A stretch of 64,000 bases of DNA, taken from assembly GCA_028285445.1 (NCBI GenBank), contig JANQPQ010000033.1, forward strand, positions 16,280 to 80,279, written 5' to 3'. The DNA is from Cyclobacteriaceae bacterium. Its GTDB lineage: Bacteria > Bacteroidota > Bacteroidia > Cytophagales > Cyclobacteriaceae. The notes under the pieces are model-generated. The model did no database searches, had not been told where the DNA came from, and saw nothing but the letters and a program-made list of their open reading frames with translations. Shown here piece by piece: positions 23,409 through 30,571 of the stretch. Both the position numbers and the translations under genes were made by a program. How positions within the stretch are numbered: the stretch's first letter is position 1; each line of letters begins with the position of its first letter.

Positions 23409-25793
23409 CTATTCGTCTCTTAAAGCATCCACAGGGTTGGCTGTGGCGGCTTTTAATGACTTATAGCCTACAGTTAGCAATGACAGGGCCAGTGAGACTG
23501 CAAAGGCAGTAACGAAAATCCCCGCAGACAGCGATATGCGATAGGCGAAGTTACTCAGCCAGCCATTCATGAGGTAGTAAGCCACGGGGGCCGCAATAAT
23601 AAAGGCGGCAAGTATTAGTACGGTAAACTCTCTACTAAACAGCAGCAGTATTTGGTGCACCGCCGCACCCAGCACTTTGCGAATTCCCACTTCCTTGGTT
23701 TTTTGAGAAGCCATGAAGGATACCAGGCCATAAAGCCCCAGGCAGCCAATGAAAATGGCCAGTCCCGCAAACCAGGTAAAAACACTGGTGACTCTCGCTT
23801 CTTCCTGATAAAGTCCGGCAATCTTATCGTCAAGAAAGCGGTAAGTGAAAATATAATGCGGATACATACCACTCCAGGCATCTTCAATTTTACCAATGGC
23901 TGTTTGCAGATCGCTACCTTCCTGCAACTTTACAGCCGCCCACTGGTAAACGGCACTGTTAAGAATAATAACCGGTTGAATTTCCTCATGTAATGATGCT
24001 GTATTAAAATCCTTTACCACGCCAGTGATAAGGCCTTGACGAAAGCGGGTAGCCAACGAGTTACCAATTACTTCATCTGCAGATTTGCCCACAGACTTCA
24101 AAAAAGACTCATTTACCAAAAACTGCGTGTTGGCATTTTCGTCCGTCGGGGGATTGAAACTGCCCGCTACCAGCTCAATACCATAAGTCTCCAGGTAGTC
24201 TTCATCCACAAGTTTCAGGTGTGCATAACCTTCCATTTCTTCTTCATCAGAGCGGTATTTAAAATTGTCGTCCCAGATGTAGCTACCGATGGTTCCGGTA
24301 TTTGAAAGAGACACACTTTTCACTGAACTTTCGGCAACAAGCCTGGATTTAAAGGTTTGTAGCTGGCCTTCTTCACCACCGAAAACGGGTACTTCTACTA
24401 CCGCCTCGGGGTTTATTCCCAAGGGAAAATTGTAAAAGTGGTCTAATTGCCGACTAGCAACGATGGTACCCACAATTAGCAACTGCGTCAGAGCGAATTG
24501 AAATACAACCAGTGATCGCCTGAAGGTTTTCTTGCCACTATCAGGATCGTATATTTTAGCCTTTAGTGCCTCCGATGGGTTAAACCTGGTCAGTAGGAAA
24601 GCTGGGTAAAAGCCAGCCAGCAGCGTTGTGCCAGCTATTATTACTGTTGAAAATTGTAGAAATAAAGGATCGAAAACCTTGGTTTCTACATGAAAGCCTA
24701 AGAGTTGATCGAGATTGAGCAAGATCACTTCCAAAAAGCCAAAGGATACCAGAAAAGCACTAATTGTTATAAAGAACGTTTCCGATAGGAATTGCAGGGC
24801 CACTCCAAATCTGGATCCGCCCAGCACTTTCTTTATACCGACTTCTCGTGCTCGCTTGAAAACCAGAACCGTATTGAGATTGACGAAGTTGATGCAGGCC
24901 GCCAGCACGATAAATACTCCTATGGCCGTAAGTGTTAGCAACGACTGCCGGGAAATGGTTCTGTTGTAATTAAAAGTGGCAGTGTTGAAATGCATATCTT
25001 GCAAAGGCTCCAGGTACATTCGCCTTTTCGCAGCTTCCTCTTCCGTCATGTGCTTTTGTAAGAATTGCTGAAAGCGATATTCAACATCATCAGGATTGAC
25101 CTTCTCCTTAAGTTTAAGCAGCCCTCCCATCGAGCTGTAAGTACTGTACCAGCTTTCACTTTTTTGGGCATCCAAAACGCCAAAACTGATCAAGGCCCGA
25201 AATTGGAAATCTGAATTTGCTGGTGGATCGGCATAAACCCCGGTGACTGTAAACTGGAATCGCTTGTCGAAATCTACAGTTTTGCCCATAGGATCCTGAT
25301 TGCCAAACAGCGCCGTAGCTACGCTTTCGGCCAAGGCCACGCTAAATGGTTGGCTTAAGGCAGTATGTTGAGATCCGTAAATCCATTGGTAAGAAAGTAT
25401 ATCGAAGTATGCTGGTGCAACAAATGCGTTTTTCTCAACTAGGTGTCTCTTTTCCTGGCCGTTCTCCTCATAACTAAATACAGGGTCTTTGTATCTCGAA
25501 GAGATTATGCTGACTTGCTCTATTTCAGCAAACTCCTCAAGTAGGGCCTCAGGCATCGGCACTGGTACTGACTGCGACTGCACCAGATCATCGCCTCGTT
25601 GTACTTCCGTCAATAGTCGGTAAATCCTATCCCCGTCCTGGTGATGGCTGTCAAAGCTGGTTTCAAACTTAATTATGAAGAATATGACAATGGCGCAGGT
25701 AAGACCAATGGAAAGGCCTAGCACATTGATAAAAGTGTAGGTCTTATTTTTCAACAAACTGCGAAGCGAGGTCTTTAAGTAAGTGCGTAACAT
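23409..25793 (-). CDS. FtsX/MacB-type ABC permease (large two-unit form)
   Basis: A 794-residue permease, a paralogue of the one at 6990. N-terminal helix with TFINVLGLSIGLTCAIVIFFIIKFE, MacB-like periplasmic domain, FtsX helices with REVGIKKVLGGSRFGV (about 315-330), second half with a single helix (about 432-450) and final FtsX unit with KEVGIRKVLGAAVHQI (about 685-700). No ATPase gene adjoins. A perfect -7 box on the minus strand lies 38 bases upstream. Confidence 0.9.
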   Translation of the reverse strand: MLRTYLKTSLRSLLKNKTYTFINVLGLSIGLTCAIVIFFIIKFETSFDSHHQDGDRIYRLLTEVQRGDDLVQSQSVPVPMPEALLEEFAEIEQVSIISSRYKDPVFSYEENGQEKRHLVEKNAFVAPAYFDILSYQWIYGSQHTALSQPFSVALAESVATALFGNQDPMGKTVDFDKRFQFTVTGVYADPPANSDFQFRALISFGVLDAQKSESWYSTYSSMGGLLKLKEKVNPDDVEYRFQQFLQKHMTEEEAAKRRMYLEPLQDMHFNTATFNYNRTISRQSLLTLTAIGVFIVLAACINFVNLNTVLVFKRAREVGIKKVLGGSRFGVALQFLSETFFITISAFLVSFGFLEVILLNLDQLLGFHVETKVFDPLFLQFSTVIIAGTTLLAGFYPAFLLTRFNPSEALKAKIYDPDSGKKTFRRSLVVFQFALTQLLIVGTIVASRQLDHFYNFPLGINPEAVVEVPVFGGEEGQLQTFKSRLVAESSVKSVSLSNTGTIGSYIWDDNFKYRSDEEEMEGYAHLKLVDEDYLETYGIELVAGSFNPPTDENANTQFLVNESFLKSVGKSADEVIGNSLATRFRQGLITGVVKDFNTASLHEEIQPVIILNSAVYQWAAVKLQEGSDLQTAIGKIEDAWSGMYPHYIFTYRFLDDKIAGLYQEEARVTSVFTWFAGLAIFIGCLGLYGLVSFMASQKTKEVGIRKVLGAAVHQILLLFSREFTVLILAAFIIAAPVAYYLMNGWLSNFAYRISLSAGIFVTAFAVSLALSLLTVGYKSLKAATANPVDALRDE

Positions 25794-25830
25794 AGGCTAG
25801 AATTTGGAACTGCATACTCAATAGCGGTGC

Positions 25831-25838
25831 CAAACTTA
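25831..25838 (-). promoter_or_regulatory. -7 promoter box of the permease gene
   Basis: On the minus strand TAAGTTTG, an exact TAnnTTTG, 38 bases before the start codon at 25793. No -33 element at ideal spacing. Confidence 0.4.
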
Positions 25839-25950
25839 CAAAATATTCATTATCAATAACTTAATGCAATTTAGCCTGTTGAATCCTGGCTAATAGTGTT
25901 ATGTTTTCGATACAGTTCGCCGTTGCACTATCGATACAGGTTCAGGCGAG

Positions 25951-27348
25951 TTACAATTGTAACCCCACGGTGTAACCAGGCCATAGTTGATAGTTAAGAC
26001 CGCTTTCTTTTCTTGCGAAAACCTCCAATGACTGCGGCAGGTCCTCGCCATTATGAAAATAGCTGTTCACAGAAAATCCAATGAACACATATTGATTAGA
26101 TGGCTTTGCGGAAGGCCTGATGCCAAACTCAGCGTGCAGTTTGCCAAGTAAGCTTAGCCTGGTATCAATTTTATCAGTCCGATTGAGGTGAAGTACTCTG
26201 CCGCCGAGACTTATGAAGCGCTTCTTATTCAATTTTGAAGTCTCTAACATCGAACTCTTATTGTACATCACCTTTACAAACCCGTAGCCAACACCCCACC
26301 TTGGTGAGGTGGCGAAATCTTTCCAGGGATTATAGGCCACTATGATGGCATTTTGGTGCATTTTCTGAAACAAGCCTGTGAGTGGCATTCCAGACTTAGT
26401 CGGGGTGCAGTTGTAACAGCTACCGGTGGTTTTTTCAGCTACTGTAAGGAACAGCTCATTAGAATATACTCTAATGTGAGAACCTTTGGAACCTATGTTA
26501 ATTAAGCCAATCGGTGTATTGTTGTTGCCAACAGATCCTCCTAGATAGGGGCTCCTTTTGAAAATATTGATAAGCCCAATTTGCTTACCTCGAGCCTTGG
26601 TTCCAATATTAATTAAGCCTATCTGTGTTCCGGCAGTCTCCTTAGTAATGTTTACTAAGCCTACTTGAATTCCGGCACCTCCCCGCGGAAAGGAGTTTTT
26701 GCCCTTCATTCTAATTGATTTATTTACCAGGCCTAGCTGTAAACCCGTACTTTGTCCCTTCGTGTAGTTGTACAATACCGAAATTTGTGTGCCAACCACA
26801 CCGTCTACAGCAACATTGTACAAACCTGCGATTTGTACCCCCAAGTGGTGGCCACCGACCATATTAGCCAATCCTGCCACTAGAAGGCCGCTACTGTAGC
26901 CATTGGCAATGTTGAGCCCGCCTGCAATTTGAATGCCTTCAACATTGTTCCGAACATAATTGAGCAATCCCGCAATTTGTACCCCTTTAAAGTCTGAGGT
27001 GAATCCGTTTTTGATAAGGCTCCGCTCTTCCCGTAGTGTAAGATTGTGGAAGGAATTGCTTCCCACGACATTGGCAAAGCCGGCAATTTGAAAGCTATTT
27101 GCTCGTCGGAGACTAAGGTTAGAAATGCCAGCAATCTCAAAACGGGTGCTGCCGGCTGACACGCCTCCGAAGAGGTTAATAGAGAACTTATTTAGGTAAT
27201 GGCCACTGTGAATTCCATTAGTGCCTATTCCCGGGAAAAGAGAAAACTGAAAAAACCTGTCTATTTCCGGAAGCCTTTTCTCCTGGGCTATTGAGGTTCC
27301 GGTCAGCAGCATGGCTACAAACCAGAATGGTATTGACTTGTTCAGCAA
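25951..27348 (-). CDS. Surface repeat protein, LA_2272-like
   Basis: A 465-residue protein with a signal peptide (ends near SIAQ). Residues ~70-290 consist of about twelve units of 15-25 residues with the core GxQIAGLxNxxxxxxxG (FQIAGFANVVG, VQIAGLLNYV, IQIAGGLNIANG, VQIAGLYNVAVDG, TGLQLGLVNKS, IQVGLVNI, TQIGLINIG, KQIGLINIF). This is the repeat I know from LA_2272/LA_2273-type surface proteins, probably a beta-solenoid or barrel wall. The C-terminal third resembles an outer membrane beta-barrel (RWGVGYGFVKVMYN, KLHAEFGIRP, YVFIGFSVNSYFH). Function unknown. Confidence 0.75.
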   Translation of the reverse strand: MLNKSIPFWFVAMLLTGTSIAQEKRLPEIDRFFQFSLFPGIGTNGIHSGHYLNKFSINLFGGVSAGSTRFEIAGISNLSLRRANSFQIAGFANVVGSNSFHNLTLREERSLIKNGFTSDFKGVQIAGLLNYVRNNVEGIQIAGGLNIANGYSSGLLVAGLANMVGGHHLGVQIAGLYNVAVDGVVGTQISVLYNYTKGQSTGLQLGLVNKSIRMKGKNSFPRGGAGIQVGLVNITKETAGTQIGLINIGTKARGKQIGLINIFKRSPYLGGSVGNNNTPIGLINIGSKGSHIRVYSNELFLTVAEKTTGSCYNCTPTKSGMPLTGLFQKMHQNAIIVAYNPWKDFATSPRWGVGYGFVKVMYNKSSMLETSKLNKKRFISLGGRVLHLNRTDKIDTRLSLLGKLHAEFGIRPSAKPSNQYVFIGFSVNSYFHNGEDLPQSLEVFARKESGLNYQLWPGYTVGLQL

Positions 27349-27430
27349 GTTTGAGTTGGGTTGAGTTTTCTATTGATTGCAGTTAGAGACCTAACGCCCC
27401 CAACACCTGATTAGTATAACCAGCCTCTAA

Positions 27431-28075
27431 CTACTTGAAGCTTAACTCAAACCAGCCGTACGCATCTTTGCGATCTGAAGTGATTGGGAAAGTAATGGCT
27501 TTAGCATCTTCATTCGTAAAATCCCTGATCTCCACTCGAATCAGAATTCTCTTACCGGTGAATTTGCTCTTGAGGAATTGAAATTCTTGCCCCTGATAGG
27601 GATAAACTTTGTTGGCTTGCAGAGCGTCTCCATCTTGAACCATCGTATCAAACTTAATCACATTTGCCGTCCAGCCACTGTTGTTACCCCAGTGCCAATT
27701 GGGCAGGGTCTCCCAACTCGGGTCCGTGATAATGCGCTCACCTAAATGAAAGGAAGCATGGAAATTGTGCGTAAGCTCGGTTAGCGGATCCATAATAAAA
27801 AGTTCGGTAAAGTGCGTTGGGTGTGCCTCAGAAGACCGAACTCCGATAAAAAGAAAATTTTTCGATTGATTTAGCAGTATGCTAAATTCATCCGACACCT
27901 CAAATACCAAGGTGCCATTCCACTCATATCCGGCAAATTTTCCATCGATTAATATTTCTCCGCTGTCCTCATAAATGAGTTTTGTTGCAGTGGCATGTTG
28001 CGACTGCACCAGGGAGCAAATAGAAAATACGAGCAGAAGGGAAAGGGCTACTTTCAATCTTTTCATCAAGCTCAA
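27431..28075 (-). CDS. Secreted beta-sandwich protein (CBM9-like)
   Basis: A 214-residue protein with a signal peptide (MSLMKRLKVALSLLLVFSICSLVQSQ). The mature part, IYEDSGEILIDGKFAGYEWNGTLVFEVSDEFSILLNQSKNFLFIGVRSSEAHP, looks like the DGxxxxxEW ... LYIGV pattern of CBM9/DOMON-type beta sandwiches that bind sugars or haem. No enzyme domain is attached. It runs on the same strand as the LA_2272-like gene (82 bases apart), so the two may form an operon. Confidence 0.6.
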   Translation of the reverse strand: MSLMKRLKVALSLLLVFSICSLVQSQHATATKLIYEDSGEILIDGKFAGYEWNGTLVFEVSDEFSILLNQSKNFLFIGVRSSEAHPTHFTELFIMDPLTELTHNFHASFHLGERIITDPSWETLPNWHWGNNSGWTANVIKFDTMVQDGDALQANKVYPYQGQEFQFLKSKFTGKRILIRVEIRDFTNEDAKAITFPITSDRKDAYGWFELSFK

Positions 28076-28130
28076 TATCTAGCAAATTAACCAATACTTG
28101 CTATTTTCATACCATTCTAGATATCAAAAA

Positions 28131-29141
28131 ATGAGGGCTTACCTATTACAAAAATCCGGTAAACCGGAAGTATTAAAGATCCATGACGTTGCCGAGCCCA
28201 CTGTGGGTACAGGGCAGGTTAAAATTAAAGTGTCGCACATAGGTCTCAACTATGCAGAAGTGTTGTCCAGACGAGGTCAGTATAGTTGGGCACCTGCCAA
28301 GCCCTATATCCCGGGGATGGAAGGTACGGGAGAGGTAATTGAAGTTGGTGAGGGGGTGACGTCTGTAAACTTGGGTCAGAAAGTAATATTTGGCTTACAG
28401 TATGGATCCTATGCGGAATACGTTGTAGTACAAGCACATATGGTCTCACCAGCGATTGCGAAGTTCTCGGATGAGGAGAATGCCGCATTCCTTGTAAATT
28501 TCATGACTGCCTGGGTGGCCTTCTTTGAAATCGGCCGCATTAGCGAATCAGACAAAGTACTAATCCATGCCGCAGCAGGCGGAGTAGGTACTGCCGCTGT
28601 TCAGCTTGCTTCTAAACTGGGGTGCTCCGTTATTGGAACAGCTGGCAGCAATGAAAAGCTTGATCTTATTAGCAGCTTGGGAGCAGAAAAGGCTGTTAAT
28701 TACAGAACTCAGGATTTCGAGAATGAAATCAGCAAGGAATATGGTAAGGTAGACTTGGTATTGGAAGTAGTTGGCGGCGATGTATTTCGCAAAAGTTTGA
28801 AGCTTCTGAATCCCTTCGGTAGAATAATTGTAGCTGGATTCGCCAGTATACCACTTCGCAAATGGAACCCTCTTACCTGGTGGCCCACCTGGCGCGATGC
28901 CCCCAATGTCAACCTGATGAAAATGGCCAGAGGTAGTTATTTTATCGGTGCAACCCATATTGGGTATTTAATCAACAATAAAGAGGTTGTGGGTAAATGC
29001 TGGCAAGAGTTATCTACCTATGTTACCGATAATGATATAAAGCCTGTGGTTGGCAAGGTGTTTTCATTCGAAGAAATACCAGCTGCCCATGCCTACATGG
29101 AATCGAGGCAAAGTGTGGGGAAAATTGTGATTAAAGTGTAG
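28131..29141 (+). CDS. Zinc-free medium-chain dehydrogenase / quinone oxidoreductase
   Basis: A 336-residue enzyme of the MDR superfamily; I start at ATG 28131 (MRAYLLQKSGKPEVLKIHD), as the upstream in-frame TTG adds residues outside the family. GroES-like domain 1-125 (GLNYAEVLSRRGQY, PGMEGTGEVIEVGEGV) and Rossmann domain with AAAGGVGTAAVQLASKLG (about 145-165). The Cys/His zinc ligands of alcohol dehydrogenases are absent, so it is of the quinone oxidoreductase / enoyl reductase type, using NADPH. Substrate unknown. Its stop abuts the stop of the convergent gene. Confidence 0.88.
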   Translation: MRAYLLQKSGKPEVLKIHDVAEPTVGTGQVKIKVSHIGLNYAEVLSRRGQYSWAPAKPYIPGMEGTGEVIEVGEGVTSVNLGQKVIFGLQYGSYAEYVVVQAHMVSPAIAKFSDEENAAFLVNFMTAWVAFFEIGRISESDKVLIHAAAGGVGTAAVQLASKLGCSVIGTAGSNEKLDLISSLGAEKAVNYRTQDFENEISKEYGKVDLVLEVVGGDVFRKSLKLLNPFGRIIVAGFASIPLRKWNPLTWWPTWRDAPNVNLMKMARGSYFIGATHIGYLINNKEVVGKCWQELSTYVTDNDIKPVVGKVFSFEEIPAAHAYMESRQSVGKIVIKV

Positions 29142-30176
29142 CTACTTAATGAATTGCCTCGGAGGAACCAGGAAGATACTGAAGTTGTAGATGAGCGCAC
29201 CACGCAATCGATTCTCAATTAGAATGTCCGCATCTCTGTTGTTCCCGTCGTTGAGAGAGAACTGCATATTTGCGCGGTATCCCACACTGGCCCCAAACCA
29301 GAGAAAATCATAGATCTCTTTCTCTAATGTCAACAGGAATCTGATCTCACTTTTGTGCAAGTGTACTGTGGTGTTCTGGGCGAATTGGGTATCGCTTAAA
29401 AGAACATTATAACTAGCGCCATTAAGTCCTACCTCCCCATAGAAAATTGTGCGCTCATTTCTATTGTGTCTTACTTTCATGTAAGCTGGCAGAAGCATCT
29501 CTATTCCCCAGTAAGGACTGAAAGTGCGGTTGTAAACTATTACCGGGTAGAAAGTTGGCCTGCCGAAGTCGTATCCATAGGCAAACCCTACTGCATGTGA
29601 CAGCGTAGGAGTTCTTTTCCAGCCAATTAAAGGAGCGATGGAGAATTTCAGATAGTCTTCAGTAGGAAGTGTACTGCGCCTGAAGTCGCCATTGAGGCTC
29701 AGCCTGGTTCGTAGCAAAAAATATACGTCAGAGCGAGTTGGCTTTACAAAAAACAATGAAGCACCGAGAGACCTTAAGTTCTTATCTTCAATGCTATTAT
29801 AAAAAGGGTAATTGGCGTTGGCCAGATCTTCAAAACCATACTCCTCCAAAAAGTAATTGAAGCCCATAGCCATTTTGAAGCCGGGTTTATTCAATATGGG
29901 AAATCTTAGCTTGAGGTCGGTGCGACGATTAACCTGTACTTCACCAGTACCATCGCTTAAGCCTTGTTCCTTGGCTCTTGATGTAATCCCGTAGTTAGTA
30001 ACCCATTCTCGTTCGATGACAATACCCTTGGACCGGGGCATTCCTTGCACTGATGGAATGCAGAAAGTGGAATCGGCACAAACCAAGAGTTCATCTTGCG
30101 CCATTAGCGGCGCCAGTGAAATCATAAGAACTGCTATCGTAGCTATTGCATTCTTCATTGCCTTAAAGATGGCCAT
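29142..30176 (-). CDS. Outer membrane beta-barrel protein, DUF6268-like
   Basis: A 344-residue protein with a signal peptide. ATG 30176 is the annotated start; ATG 30158 (MKNAIATIAVLMIS) has AAGG just upstream and gives a cleaner signal. After a short Cys-containing N-terminus (VCADSTFCIPS) come alternating beta-strands (DLKLRFPIL, KMAMGFNYFLEEYGF, SDVYFLLRTRLSLNGDF, YWGIEMLLPAYMKVRHN, FYGEVGLNGASYN) ending in an aromatic-rich strand, as in DUF6268-type barrels. No known cargo. It shares no bases with the convergent oxidoreductase gene. Confidence 0.72.
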   Translation of the reverse strand: MAIFKAMKNAIATIAVLMISLAPLMAQDELLVCADSTFCIPSVQGMPRSKGIVIEREWVTNYGITSRAKEQGLSDGTGEVQVNRRTDLKLRFPILNKPGFKMAMGFNYFLEEYGFEDLANANYPFYNSIEDKNLRSLGASLFFVKPTRSDVYFLLRTRLSLNGDFRRSTLPTEDYLKFSIAPLIGWKRTPTLSHAVGFAYGYDFGRPTFYPVIVYNRTFSPYWGIEMLLPAYMKVRHNRNERTIFYGEVGLNGASYNVLLSDTQFAQNTTVHLHKSEIRFLLTLEKEIYDFLWFGASVGYRANMQFSLNDGNNRDADILIENRLRGALIYNFSIFLVPPRQFIK

Positions 30177-30194
30177 TAAGGTCGACAGTTCGCT

Positions 30195-30226
30195 GGAAAC
30201 GCAACGTTTCCAATATTACAAAAATA
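30195..30226 (-). promoter_or_regulatory. -7 box with palindrome at the transcription start
   Basis: On the minus strand an exact -7 box TATTTTTG (30226-30219) is followed by a perfect inverted repeat GGAAACG-TTG-CGTTTCC (30211-30195), 19 bases before the start codon at 30176. It could be an operator or a 5' leader hairpin of the outer membrane protein gene. Confidence 0.5.
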
Positions 30227-30571
30227 GCAGAATTATGTTGTTGTTCATAATGGCCAAATGCCATGTACAACAGTAATAAGATTCAGAAGGTGGTTGATAG
30301 GGCCAGGGTCACTGGCCCGGTATTCGATAAGCTGGCTATTTACTACTACTAGTGCTTTTGTTGTCTTTGATCCAAAACTTTGGTGACTTAGTTACAACGA
30401 ACAACCCAAAACACAGACTTAGAAAAACTGTAGAGAGAATCCCCACTAAAAATCCAGCAGATATCATATCAAATAGTTGTTTAGATTATGAATTAATTTC
30501 CGACGGTTTTCAAGCAAGTATGGTACCAAACCTCCTCACCTAAAAAGGGGGATTTATAATTTTCCTGATTT
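30227..30571. other. Intergenic stretch between two minus-strand genes
   Basis: It contains one hairpin, GGGCCAG-GGTCA-CTGGCCC (30300-30318), without a T-run on either strand. A 63-codon frame (30352-30543, plus) has no recognisable content. Nothing else seen. Confidence 0.4.

Noticed and set aside
30300..30318. Hairpin GGGCCAG-GGTCA-CTGGCCC as a terminator
   Set aside because: No T-run follows on either strand and it lies upstream of, not downstream of, the nearest gene end.
30352..30543. 63-codon plus-strand frame in the gap between two minus-strand genes
   Set aside because: No domain, no promoter and unusual composition; likely chance.
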